From NCBI GenBank assembly GCA_900469445.1, contig UBXM01000010.1, positions 174,222 through 229,179 of the forward strand: 54,958 nucleotides of DNA, in the 5' to 3' direction. The number at the start of each line of letters is the position of its first letter. The first letter of the stretch is position 1. The notes under the pieces were generated by a model. It did no database searches. It was not told the DNA's origin and saw only the letters and a program-made list of their open reading frames with translations. Of this stretch, positions 17,634 to 27,537 are shown in pieces. This stretch comes from Hyphomicrobiales bacterium (GTDB lineage Bacteria > Pseudomonadota > Alphaproteobacteria > Rhizobiales > Rhizobiaceae). Both the position numbers and the translations under genes were made by a program.

Positions 17634-18113
17634 ATGCAGACCGTTTTGATCGTCATCCATCTCATGATCGTGCTTGCGCTTGTCGGCGTAGTGCTCATCC
17701 AGCGCTCCGAAGGCGGCGGGCTTGGCATCGGCGGCGGCTCCGGCTTCATGTCGGCACGCGGCACGGCCAATGCGCTGACCCGCACGACGGCGATCCTCGC
17801 GGCGCTGTTCTTCGTCACCTCGCTGGCGCTCGGCATTCTCGCGCGCTACGACTCGCAGCCGACCGATATCCTTGACCGTATCCCGCAGAGCCAGCAGGGC
17901 ACGGGCAACGGCATTCTCGACCAGCTCGGCCCGGCGCCGACCCAGGCTCCGGCCGCACCGGCGACACAGGCTCCCGCAGGTAATGGCGTTCCGTCGGAAA
18001 CCGGCGCTGCAACACCGGCTGCTCCGGCCGCAGGTCAGGCGCCGGCAGCAACGGCACCCGCTGCTCCGGCCGCACCCGCTGCGCCTTCGAACAGCGTTCC
18101 GACCGGCCAGTAA
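17634..18113 (+). CDS. secG: Preprotein translocase subunit SecG
   Basis: SecG is the small accessory subunit of the SecYEG channel. Residues 1-23 and about 53-73 form the two membrane helices, joined by the conserved cytoplasmic loop with LIQRSEGGGLGIGGG. Beyond residue 80 the protein continues as a low-complexity Ala/Pro/Gln/Thr-rich tail of about 75 residues. This makes it 159 residues against roughly 110 in E. coli. Long tails of this kind occur in alphaproteobacterial SecG. The position between tpiA and pyrG is the common rhizobial order. An intrinsic terminator follows. Confidence 0.93.
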   Translation: MQTVLIVIHLMIVLALVGVVLIQRSEGGGLGIGGGSGFMSARGTANALTRTTAILAALFFVTSLALGILARYDSQPTDILDRIPQSQQGTGNGILDQLGPAPTQAPAAPATQAPAGNGVPSETGAATPAAPAAGQAPAATAPAAPAAPAAPSNSVPTGQ

Positions 18114-18136
18114 GGCTCCGGTTGAGACTTCAAGCT

Positions 18137-18168
18137 CCGGCAGGCCAAAAGCCTGCCGGTTTTATTTT
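18137..18168 (+). terminator. Intrinsic terminator after secG
   Basis: A perfect 9-bp GC-rich stem (18137-18145 with 18151-18159), a caaaa loop, and a T-rich tail (18160-18168). This should end the tpiA-secG transcript and leaves pyrG with its own promoter in the 80 bases that follow. Confidence 0.85.
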
Positions 18169-18237
18169 GTGAAGATTCCACAGCCGTTTTAGCGATCGGC
18201 GAAATTTCTGCTGGCGGAATCGTGTGTGAAAAGGTAA

Positions 18238-19878
<1,641 letters not shown>

Positions 19879-19889
19879 ATAGAAAACGT

Positions 19890-19921
19890 CCAGGCGCGAA
19901 TGCACGTTTATTCGCGCCTGG
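19890..19921 (+). terminator. Hairpin terminator after pyrG
   Basis: An 11-bp perfect stem (19890-19900 with 19911-19921) with a 10-base loop, followed by ttgcgtttt. It begins 12 bases after the pyrG stop and is a probable terminator. Confidence 0.65.
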
Positions 19922-20005
19922 GTTGCGTTTTGTAAAATGCTACTTAGTTGTGTATCCGTAACGATCTGCCATCATCCCGCTGACCTGTAATGGGGAGGCG
20001 GGATT

Positions 20006-21445
20006 ATGTTTTTACAGAGATCGGAATCGTTCAGGGCCAGGGTTGCCCAGCGAAACTTTAGCCGTGGACTCGAGGCCATCGAGAGGTTCGCGGTGCGCGG
20101 TGCGCAGGTTCTCACCGCCCTCGTTGCCCTGATGGCCATATCCGTGGCGATTTCTGAAAACGGCCTGGACGCCAGACTGTTCTTTCGGTCGTTTTCAGTG
20201 GGATTCGCCTGCGTTTTTGCAGCGACGGCTCTTGGTGCCGCTTTCGGCTTCATCTTCGGCATTCCTCGTGTTCTTCAGCGCCGGCCTGGTGGCATCGAGA
20301 AGGGGCAGCAGTTCGCCATCACCGAGAAAACTGGAAGTCAGCTTTTTTTCACGAATACGAGCCTTGAGGAAATATCCGACTGGCTCACGAAAATCATCGT
20401 TGGGATCGGGCTCGTTCAGTTCACGGCAATACTGGATTCTATCCATGCGGCGTCATTGTTCGCTGCAGCTTTTGTCTACGATAGTATGCCGGTTTTGGAG
20501 CCTCCTGCCGGAACCAATGCTACACGCTGGTTGGTCGCCAATCATCCCATCAGTTCGTTTCTTTTCGCGATCATCGTCACCAGCCTGCTGTCGACGTGTC
20601 TTTTCGTTTATGTTGAGATGCGTACGCGTGTGACCCGAATATTCCTTGTCACGGAAAAAGAGGTGGCCGGCACCGAAGTAGACGGTCCAATATCCATGCC
20701 GAAACTGATTGGCGACATTCCGGAGGTTGGGGGCTCTACCGGGAAGAAGCTACAAGGCGGCGGCACGCAGCATTTTCTGACGCTCCTTGAACCATCAACC
20801 GAGGAACGAGCGCTTGCAACAACCTCCTGGGATCAACTCAATGGCCCCGCCCAGATCGGCACATGGGCCGTGGCTCAGGCAAAGGACAAGAATTTCCAGG
20901 TTGCGGAAGACGCCCTTCGCGAGGCTTTGAAGCTTGCACCGGGCAACGTCAACCTTTTGCAGCGACTGGCCGAACTGAGGCTTGTAAGAAGGAACGATCA
21001 GGGCTTTGTAGAGACAATGAACGAGCTTGCTGTTCGAAAGGTCAGCATGGCCCCGGATCTTCAGGCCTTGTTCGAAAAGGCGCTGCTGATCGCACTTTAT
21101 CTTTCGGGGCGAGACAGTGTGGAGAAGGCTATCCACATCTCGAACGTTCTGATCGAACACCCGCCTGTCAAAGCGATCACATATCTCCATCGTGCCTGCG
21201 CGTTGGGTCAGAAATACGCATTTCTTGATAGTGAAACGGCAGAGGCACAGAAAGTTCGAACAAACGCTCTGGATGCGCTGCGAAAGGTTTTTGAATTGGT
21301 GCCGGATCCGATGGCTTGGGAACGTGTACTGATGAGGCAGCTTTACGATCCGAAACGCTTCAACGGAAAGCCGAGTGAAGACGATCTCACAACATTCAGA
21401 GGTGACACTGAGTTTGAAGAACTCATCACCGGGGGAGTTGAGTAG
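20006..21445 (+). CDS. Uncharacterised membrane protein with C-terminal TPR-like helices
   Basis: A 479-residue protein whose function I do not know. It has about four membrane segments (about 33-50, 64-86, 126-157 and 182-204). Between the second and third lies FGIPR, a short loop, and the motif NTSLEEISDWLTKIIVG (117-133), which I recall from a scattered group of uncharacterised bacterial membrane proteins. After residue 210 a cytoplasmic part follows; 290-345 and 415-445 read like TPR repeats (AEDALREALKLAPGN, ALDALRKVFELVPDP). The ATG at 20006 has GGAGG seven bases upstream. Composition is odd: four hand-counted 60-base lines (from 20341, 20461, 21001, 21181) are 120/240 GC, against 37/60 in a pyrG line, and rare codons such as ATA, AGA and AGG occur. 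Recent transfer is likely. Confidence 0.75.
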   Translation: MFLQRSESFRARVAQRNFSRGLEAIERFAVRGAQVLTALVALMAISVAISENGLDARLFFRSFSVGFACVFAATALGAAFGFIFGIPRVLQRRPGGIEKGQQFAITEKTGSQLFFTNTSLEEISDWLTKIIVGIGLVQFTAILDSIHAASLFAAAFVYDSMPVLEPPAGTNATRWLVANHPISSFLFAIIVTSLLSTCLFVYVEMRTRVTRIFLVTEKEVAGTEVDGPISMPKLIGDIPEVGGSTGKKLQGGGTQHFLTLLEPSTEERALATTSWDQLNGPAQIGTWAVAQAKDKNFQVAEDALREALKLAPGNVNLLQRLAELRLVRRNDQGFVETMNELAVRKVSMAPDLQALFEKALLIALYLSGRDSVEKAIHISNVLIEHPPVKAITYLHRACALGQKYAFLDSETAEAQKVRTNALDALRKVFELVPDPMAWERVLMRQLYDPKRFNGKPSEDDLTTFRGDTEFEELITGGVE

Positions 21446-21479
21446 CTTGCTCTATTCCTAAGAGTTTTCGCGTTCCGCA

Positions 21480-22385
21480 TCACCCCGCTGCCGCATTGGC
21501 GTCGCTGACCGCAGTCAACAGCGCCAGCATGGCCTCGTTCAGCGGTGTCGCAATGCCATGCCGTCTTCCTGCTGCAACAACGGCGCCATTTAGCGCCTCG
21601 ATTTCCAGCGGTCGCCCGGCAAGGCAATCAAAATACATCGAGGTGCCGGCCTCGGCCGGGTAGGCCAGAAACGTCTCGAGGATCGTTTCCGCTTCGTTGT
21701 CGTTCAATTGCGCACCCTCGGCGCGGCCGACGGCGACGGCTTCTCGCAGAATGCCGAGGGACAGATCCTGAATATCCGGTCTCTGGAAGACGGCGAGCCT
21801 TTGGCGGGTCAGTGCCGTGATCGGGTTGGCGATAACGTTGACCAGCAGTTTTCGCCATTGATGGGTGACGAATTCGGCGCTTATGCCGACATCGATGGGT
21901 GAGCCTTCAAAGAGAGATGCGAAGGCTGTCGCCTCAGGTGCGGCCGGAACCAGAAGGTCATGGCCACGGATACGCCGGAGCCGCACATGGTCCGGTGCAA
22001 GCCGCTCGCCGTTGTAATAGACGATTGCCGGGAGCACGGTGGCGCCTTTAACATGGGGTGCGACACGCTCTTCATGCGCAATGCCGTTCTGCAGCACGGC
22101 GACGGTCGTCTGCGGCGTGCAGACGTTTTCGAGCCATGGCGCGGCCGAGGCGACATCCTGCGCCTTGGTTGAGAGGATCACCCAGTCGACCGGCTCGGCA
22201 AAGCTCGGGTCCGTCAGTGTCTTCAGCGGTATCGAGATGCTCTCTTCGTGGTTGTCGAAGGTGAGCGTATCTATCCGGCTGCGGGCGCAGACCGTTACGT
22301 CATTGTCCGGTGACAGGCTCAGGCAGGCCGCCGCGACACCACCGATACCGCCAAGTCCGACGACTGCAATTTTCCGTCCCGCCAT
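21480..22385 (-). CDS. Ketopantoate reductase family protein (PanE/ApbA-like)
   Basis: An NAD(P)H-dependent reductase of 301 residues. It starts with a Rossmann motif (KIAVVGLGGIGGVAAA), has VDWVILSTKAQD with the conserved Lys near residue 81, and the C-terminal helical domain with WRKLLVNVIANPITAL, which includes the catalytic Lys and Asn pair. The family includes 2-dehydropantoate 2-reductase (pantothenate pathway), but rhizobia carry several paralogs, so the substrate is uncertain. The ATG at 22385 follows AGAGGAGA and is preferred over the longer frame to 22406. Confidence 0.82.
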   Translation of the reverse strand: MAGRKIAVVGLGGIGGVAAACLSLSPDNDVTVCARSRIDTLTFDNHEESISIPLKTLTDPSFAEPVDWVILSTKAQDVASAAPWLENVCTPQTTVAVLQNGIAHEERVAPHVKGATVLPAIVYYNGERLAPDHVRLRRIRGHDLLVPAAPEATAFASLFEGSPIDVGISAEFVTHQWRKLLVNVIANPITALTRQRLAVFQRPDIQDLSLGILREAVAVGRAEGAQLNDNEAETILETFLAYPAEAGTSMYFDCLAGRPLEIEALNGAVVAAGRRHGIATPLNEAMLALLTAVSDANAAAG

Positions 22386-22469
22386 GCCGATCTCTCCTCT
22401 TGCCACGTGAGGAGATTAATCGTGGATGGCGTTCTCTGAAACGCCAATCCTGCGACATGCGGTACGGCC

Positions 22470-23900
22470 TCAGCCTTTCAGGCCCTTGTAGGCTTCCAGT
22501 GCCCGGTCACGAGCCAAGCCGTGATTGACGATGGGGCGTGGATAGGTCTTTCCCAGCTCCACGCCCGCATCCGCCAGAACGTGGTCCGGCGCGTCGAAGG
22601 GTTTGTGGATGTATTTCTTCGGCAGGTCCTTCAGTTCCGGCACGAAATGGCGGACATAATCGCCATCGGGATCGAATTTTTCGCCCTGCAGGATCGGGTT
22701 GAAGATGCGGAAGAAGGGCGAGGCGTCGGCACCGGAGCCTGCCACCCATTGCCAGTTGGCGGTGTTGCTGGCGGGATCGGCATCAAGCAGCGTATCGCGG
22801 AACCATTCCTCGCCGCGTCGCCAGTCGATCAGCAGGTCCTTGATCAAGAAGGACGCCGTGATCATGCGGACGCGGTTATGCATGTAGCCGGTCTGCCAGA
22901 GCTCGCGCATGCCGGCATCGACGATCGGATAGCCGGTCAGCCCTTTCGTCCAGGCGCGAAAATCGGCGGCGTCGAATTCCCAGTCGAAAGCGTCGAACTT
23001 GTCGTCCCAGTTCTTCGTGCGCAGATCGGGAAACTCGACCAGCAGATTGTAGCAGAAATCGCGCCAGGCGAGTTCCTTGCGGTAATGCACAAGGTCGTCA
23101 CGGTGTCTCTCTGCCAGCCCGTTGGTGGCATGCCAGATGCGGGCGGGCGATATCTCGCCGAGCGCCAGATGGGGCGAGAGCCGCGATGTGGCATCGATCG
23201 CCGGGAAATCACGGCCGCGCTTGTAGTCGTGCAGGTCGGCATCGATCAGGTCTTCCAGCCTTTCCTGCGCTCCGGCCTCGCCGGGTGTCCAGTGTTGGTG
23301 AAAACCCTTGGCCCAGTTCGGCTTGGTCGGCAGAAGGCTCCAGCTGTCGAGCGCCTCGGAACGCGGATGGCTTGCCGGCGAGGGGATGGATTTCGGCGCG
23401 TCGATCGGTTCATGCGGCTCGTGCAGCTTCTGCATGGCGTTCCAGAACGGCGTGTAGACCTTGAAGGCATTGCCGGAGCCGGTACGGATTGTTTTCGGAT
23501 CATGCAGCAATTGACCATGGAAGGCCCGGATGGCGATGCCTGCGTCCTTGAGCGCTATCGCTATATCCCGGTCGATCGAGGTCCGCTCATAGGCGCGGTT
23601 GACATAAACCGTCTTCGCGCCGGTCTTCCTGGCGATGTCGATGATGGTTTCATCGGCTTTTCCCGTTGCAAGCGTCAGGTCGCTGCCCAGTGACTTGAGG
23701 CGCTCCTTCAGTGCCGACAGCGAATGATGCAGCCACCACGCCTGTGCGCCACCGAGCGGGCCTGTCTCTGCGTGTTCAGGCTCGCGGATATAGACGGGAA
23801 CGACCGGCCCGCCGGCGTCGATCGCGGCGTGAAGCGCCGCATTGTCGTCGAGGCGCAGGTCCTTGCGGAACCAGAAGATGGCGGGTGCGGTTTCGGGCAC
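22470..23900 (-). CDS. phrB: Deoxyribodipyrimidine photo-lyase (class I CPD photolyase)
   Basis: PhrB repairs cyclobutane pyrimidine dimers using blue light. The 476-residue product begins with the antenna-domain signature IFWFRKDLRLDDNAAL and has the FAD-binding domain with GRDFPA...TSRLSPHLALGEISP, LAWRDFCYNLL, and the C-terminal WQWVAGSGADASPFFRIFNP. The Trp residues of the electron-transfer chain appear to be present. The start is a GTG at 23900 with GGAG seven bases upstream. A hairpin sits directly before this ribosome binding site. The gene follows moeA after 56 bases on the same strand. Confidence 0.95.
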   Translation of the reverse strand: MPETAPAIFWFRKDLRLDDNAALHAAIDAGGPVVPVYIREPEHAETGPLGGAQAWWLHHSLSALKERLKSLGSDLTLATGKADETIIDIARKTGAKTVYVNRAYERTSIDRDIAIALKDAGIAIRAFHGQLLHDPKTIRTGSGNAFKVYTPFWNAMQKLHEPHEPIDAPKSIPSPASHPRSEALDSWSLLPTKPNWAKGFHQHWTPGEAGAQERLEDLIDADLHDYKRGRDFPAIDATSRLSPHLALGEISPARIWHATNGLAERHRDDLVHYRKELAWRDFCYNLLVEFPDLRTKNWDDKFDAFDWEFDAADFRAWTKGLTGYPIVDAGMRELWQTGYMHNRVRMITASFLIKDLLIDWRRGEEWFRDTLLDADPASNTANWQWVAGSGADASPFFRIFNPILQGEKFDPDGDYVRHFVPELKDLPKKYIHKPFDAPDHVLADAGVELGKTYPRPIVNHGLARDRALEAYKGLKG

Positions 23901-23912
23901 GATCTACTCCGT

Positions 23913-23930
23913 TTGGGCATTGATGCCCAA
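23913..23930 (-). promoter_or_regulatory. Inverted repeat directly upstream of the phrB ribosome binding site
   Basis: ttgggca (23913-23919) and tgcccaa (23924-23930) form a perfect 7-bp inverted repeat with a 4-base spacer. On the minus strand it lies between the moeA stop and the phrB ribosome binding site, 12 bases before the GTG start. No T-run follows on the minus strand, so a simple terminator is less likely than an operator or an mRNA structure near the start codon. Confidence 0.4.
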
Positions 23931-23956
23931 GCTTACGGATTTTTCGCCCAAGCGGA

Positions 23957-25177
23957 TCACTCGAAAGGACGGATGAGCAGAATCGGGCAGGGCTCGCCGG
24001 CTGTCAGTTCCGGTGCATGCGGAGGGCGCACGATCAGCCCGTCGGCATGGGCAAAAATCTTCATCATCGAGGAATCCTGCTTCGGATTGGCGTCGGCGAC
24101 GAGTTGCCCCTTATCGTTTCGGGTGAGCTTCGATCGCAGGTAATCCTGACGCTGGTCATTCGGCTTCAGCGCATTGGCGGTCACGCCCTGAACTTCACGC
24201 CTGCGTTCCGGCAGGCCGGCCAGACGGCGTAGAAGCGGTTCGAGGAAAAGCATGCCGGTGACCATGCTGGCGACCGGATTGCCGGGCAGGCCCAGTACAT
24301 GCATGCCGTCCAGCGAGCCGACCATCAGCGGTTTTCCCGGCCGCATTGCGATGCGCCAGAAATCGAGCTCCATGCCGACCGATTTCAACGTCGACTGTAC
24401 CAGATCGTGGTCGCCGACGGAGGCCCCGCCCAGCGTGACAAGGATATCGGCGCCGGCCAGCCGGGCCATAGAAATGGCTTTTTCGATGGCGTCCTGACGA
24501 TCCGGGGCGATGCCGAGATCAAGAACCTCGCCACCATTTTCGCGCACCAGGGTGGCGATGCCAAAGGTGTTGGAGGCGATGATCTGTGCGGGGGCGGGAT
24601 TGCCGCCCGGCTGGATCAGTTCATCACCGGTGGCGAGAACGGCGACCACCGGCTTGCGATAGACCGGCAGGTCCGGGTGGTTCATCGCCGCGGCCACGGT
24701 GAGGTGGGAGAAGTCGAGCAGCAGGCCTGCCTTCAAAACGGTTTCGCCCTCGGCAAAATCCTGCCCGCGCGGGCGGATATGTCGCCCGGCGGCGACGTCG
24801 AAGGTCGTGCGGATCCGGTTTTCGCCGATCTTTTCGGCGTCTTCCTGAATGAGGATCGTGTCGGCGCCTTCGGGTACCGGCGCGCCGGTAAAGATGCGGA
24901 CGGTTTCACCGCGGCCCAACCTGCCTCCAAAGGCATGACCGGCGGCGGCGCTGCCGATGACCGTGAGTTCCGATCCGGCGACCGGGGCATCCGCGGCGAA
25001 AAGCGCGTAACCATCCATGGCGGAAGAATCGAAGGGCGGCTGCGTCAGCTTTGCGGCGACACCAAGGGCAAGGACACGCCCGGCTGCCTGCGCAAGGGGC
25101 ACTTTTTCCATGACCTTGATCGGTGCCGCGCGGGCGAGCAACCGGGTCTTGGCGTCTGAAACAGGCAAAAGCGCCAT
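23957..25177 (-). CDS. moeA: Molybdopterin molybdenumtransferase MoeA
   Basis: MoeA inserts molybdate into adenylylated molybdopterin in the last step of molybdenum cofactor synthesis. The 406-residue protein shows the domain order of the family, with DSSAMDGYA near residue 50, PRGQDFAEGE in the middle, the MPT-binding domain with TLGGASVGDHDLV and GLPGNPVASMV, and a C-terminal beta domain. The ATG at 25177 follows AAGGAGATC. It is 18 bases downstream of moaC and belongs to the trpD-trpC-moaC-moeA group. In the rhizobial genomes I remember, lexA follows moeA; here phrB does. Confidence 0.95.
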   Translation of the reverse strand: MALLPVSDAKTRLLARAAPIKVMEKVPLAQAAGRVLALGVAAKLTQPPFDSSAMDGYALFAADAPVAGSELTVIGSAAAGHAFGGRLGRGETVRIFTGAPVPEGADTILIQEDAEKIGENRIRTTFDVAAGRHIRPRGQDFAEGETVLKAGLLLDFSHLTVAAAMNHPDLPVYRKPVVAVLATGDELIQPGGNPAPAQIIASNTFGIATLVRENGGEVLDLGIAPDRQDAIEKAISMARLAGADILVTLGGASVGDHDLVQSTLKSVGMELDFWRIAMRPGKPLMVGSLDGMHVLGLPGNPVASMVTGMLFLEPLLRRLAGLPERRREVQGVTANALKPNDQRQDYLRSKLTRNDKGQLVADANPKQDSSMMKIFAHADGLIVRPPHAPELTAGEPCPILLIRPFE

Positions 25178-25195
25178 GACGGATCTCCTTGAAGC

Positions 25196-25681
25196 TCAGG
25201 CTTGATAATGGCCGGATTTGCCGCCGGTCTTTTCGAGCAGCCTTATGCCGCCGATCTCCATCGCCTTGTCGGCGGCCTTGGCCATGTCGTAGATCGTCAG
25301 GCAGGTCACGGAGACGGCGGTCAGCGCCTCCATCTCGACGCCGGTCTTGCCGGTGAGTTTTGCTGTTGCCGTGACGCGCAGACCGGGCAGGCTGTCGTCC
25401 TCGGTGATCTCGACCGATACCTTGGTCAGCATCAGCGGATGGCAGAGCGGGATAAGGTCGGAGGTTTTCTTGGCGGCCATGATGCCGGCAAGGCGCGCAG
25501 TGCCGATGACATCGCCCTTTTTGGCATTGCCGTCGCGGATCAGTGCCAGCGTCTCAGGCAACATGCGGACAAAACCTTCGGCGGTTGCCGAACGGCTGGT
25601 TTCGACCTTGTCTCCGACATCGACCATATGGGCCTCGCCGGCCTGATCGATATGGGTCAGCTTGTTCTCGTTGCCGGCCAT
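25196..25681 (-). CDS. moaC: Cyclic pyranopterin monophosphate synthase MoaC
   Basis: MoaC acts with MoaA in the first step of molybdopterin synthesis, turning a GTP-derived intermediate into cyclic pyranopterin phosphate. The 161-residue product has HMVDVGDK at the N-terminus, [13 protein letters not shown] in the active site, and [22 protein letters not shown]. The ATG at 25681 shares one base with the trpC stop (TGATG), so the two genes are translationally coupled; a GTG at 25684 is also in frame. Coupling to the trp genes is a recurring rhizobial arrangement. Confidence 0.95.
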   Translation of the reverse strand: MAGNENKLTHIDQAGEAHMVDVGDKVETSRSATAEGFVRMLPETLALIRDGNAKKGDVIGTARLAGIMAAKKTSDLIPLCHPLMLTKVSVEITEDDSLPGLRVTATAKLTGKTGVEMEALTAVSVTCLTIYDMAKAADKAMEIGGIRLLEKTGGKSGHYQA

Positions 25682-26499
25682 CACTCGGCCGCCAATGTGC
25701 CTGCTTCGCCGGTCAGAAGCATCCGTGTGGCGGCAGCCACATCATCCTTGCGCATCAGGCTTTCGCCGACGAGGAAGGTGCTGATATCGACCTTTTGCAG
25801 GCGCAGGCAATCCTCATGGGTGAAAATGCCGCTTTCGCCGACAAGCAGGCGGTCTTCGCCGGTCACCATGGCCGACAGGCGTTCGCTGGTCGTCAGGCTG
25901 ACCTCGAAGGTCCTCAAGTTACGGTTGTTGACGCCCAGGAGCGGCGAGGGGAGTTTCAGCGCCCGCTCCATCTCGGCTTCGTCATGCACTTCGATCAGGC
26001 TGTCCATGCCGAGTTCGGTGGCGGTCTCGTAGAGCGCCAGGGCCTCGTCGTCGGATAGCGATGCCATGATGATCAGGATGCAGTCGGCACCCCAAGCGCG
26101 GGCTTCGTGGACCTGATAGGTCTCGAACATGAAATCCTTGCGCAGCGCCGGCAGTGCGCAGGCATTGCGGGCGGCAACGAGGAATTCCGGCGCTCCCTGG
26201 AAGCTCGGCGTATCGGTCAGCACGGAAAGACAGGCGGCGCCGCCCGCTTCATAGGCTGCGGCCAATGCCGGCGGATCGAAATCCGGGCGGATCAGCCCCT
26301 TGGACGGGCTGGCCTTCTTGATCTCGGCGATAAGACCGAACTGGCCGGCCGTCTTCTTCGCCTGTAGCGCCTTCAGGAAACCGCGAGGGGCGGATTGATC
26401 GGCAGCGCGGGCCTTGATTTCGGCGAGCGGAACGGCTGCCTTGGCGGCTTCGATCTCGACGCGCTTATAGGCTTCGATCTTTTGCAGGATGTCGGCCAT
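25681..26499 (-). CDS. trpC: Indole-3-glycerol phosphate synthase
   Basis: TrpC closes the ring of carboxyphenylamino-deoxyribulose phosphate to form indole-3-glycerol phosphate in tryptophan synthesis. The 272-residue TIM barrel has [12 protein letters not shown] near residue 55, [33 protein letters not shown] and [11 protein letters not shown], all diagnostic of the family. The ATG at 26499 has GGAATAGGAC upstream, three bases after the trpD stop. It is not fused to TrpF as in enterobacteria. Confidence 0.97.
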   Translation of the reverse strand: MADILQKIEAYKRVEIEAAKAAVPLAEIKARAADQSAPRGFLKALQAKKTAGQFGLIAEIKKASPSKGLIRPDFDPPALAAAYEAGGAACLSVLTDTPSFQGAPEFLVAARNACALPALRKDFMFETYQVHEARAWGADCILIIMASLSDDEALALYETATELGMDSLIEVHDEAEMERALKLPSPLLGVNNRNLRTFEVSLTTSERLSAMVTGEDRLLVGESGIFTHEDCLRLQKVDISTFLVGESLMRKDDVAAATRMLLTGEAGTLAAE

Positions 26500-26502
26500 G
26501 TC

Positions 26503-27519
26503 CTATTCCTTCTCGTTGGAGACCGCCACGAGCCGGTCGAGCGCTGCTGCAGCCTTGCCGCTTTCAAGCGAGGCGGTCGCGAGCAGCATAGCATCCTTCA
26601 ACGTTTCCGCCTTGCCGGAAACGACCAGAGCGGCGGCTGCATTGCAGAGCGAAATGTCGCGGTAAGCGTTTTGGGTGCCACCGAGGACTGCACGGAGCGC
26701 TGCGGCATTGGCGATGCCGTCGCCGCCCTTCAGGTCCGCAAGCGTGGCGGGGGCGACGCCGAAATCCGAAGGCGTCAGTTGGAATTCGCGGATCTTGCCA
26801 TCTTCAAGCGCGACGACCTCGGTCGTGCCGGTCGTGGTGATTTCGTCGAGACCCTGGCCGTGGACGACCCAGACGGTCTCGGCGCCCATTTCGCGCAGTG
26901 TTTCGGCGATCGGCCTCAGCCATTGCGGGGAATAGACGCCGAGCAGCTGGCGTTTCGCGCCGGCCGGATTGGAAAGCGGGCCGAGCAGATTGAAGATCGT
27001 CCGAGTGCCGAGTTCGACGCGGCTCGGGCCGACATGGCGCATCGCCGCGTGGTGCATCGAGGCGAACATGAAGCCGATTCCTGCCTCGCGAATGCAGCGG
27101 GCAATCAGGCTCGGGCCGATCTCAAGATTGACGCCGAGCGCCGACAGCGCGTCGGCAGTGCCCGACTTGGAACTCAGCGCCCGGTTGCCGTGCTTGGCGA
27201 CGGGAACGCCCGTGCCAGCCGTGATGATCGAGGCGAGGGTGGAGATGTTGTAGGTGCCGGCGCCATCGCCGCCGGTGCCGACGATATCGACCGCATCGGC
27301 CGGTGCCTCGACCCGCAACATCTTGGCGCGCATGGTGGAGACGGCGCCGGTCATTTCGGCAACCGTTTCGCCCCGGACCCTGAGTGCCATCAGGAAGCCG
27401 CCGATCTGCGACGGGGTCGCTTCGCCGGACATGAGAATTCCAAACGCGTCCTGCGCCTCTTCGCGGGAAAGCGATTCGCCGGTGGCGACCTTGGCGAGCA
27501 GCGGCTTCAAGTCAGGCAT
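26503..27519 (-). CDS. trpD: Anthranilate phosphoribosyltransferase
   Basis: TrpD joins anthranilate to phosphoribosyl pyrophosphate. The 338-residue protein has the PRPP-binding motif [32 protein letters not shown] and [10 protein letters not shown], as expected. It is a stand-alone enzyme with no glutaminase domain. A GTG at 27528 is in frame nine bases upstream, but the ATG at 27519 (MPDLKPLL) is the better family start. ppiD lies 18 bases upstream, so the transcript probably begins before ppiD. Confidence 0.96.
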   Translation of the reverse strand: MPDLKPLLAKVATGESLSREEAQDAFGILMSGEATPSQIGGFLMALRVRGETVAEMTGAVSTMRAKMLRVEAPADAVDIVGTGGDGAGTYNISTLASIITAGTGVPVAKHGNRALSSKSGTADALSALGVNLEIGPSLIARCIREAGIGFMFASMHHAAMRHVGPSRVELGTRTIFNLLGPLSNPAGAKRQLLGVYSPQWLRPIAETLREMGAETVWVVHGQGLDEITTTGTTEVVALEDGKIREFQLTPSDFGVAPATLADLKGGDGIANAAALRAVLGGTQNAYRDISLCNAAAALVVSGKAETLKDAMLLATASLESGKAAAALDRLVAVSNEKE

Positions 27520-27537
27520 TGTCGGCACCCACCTCGG

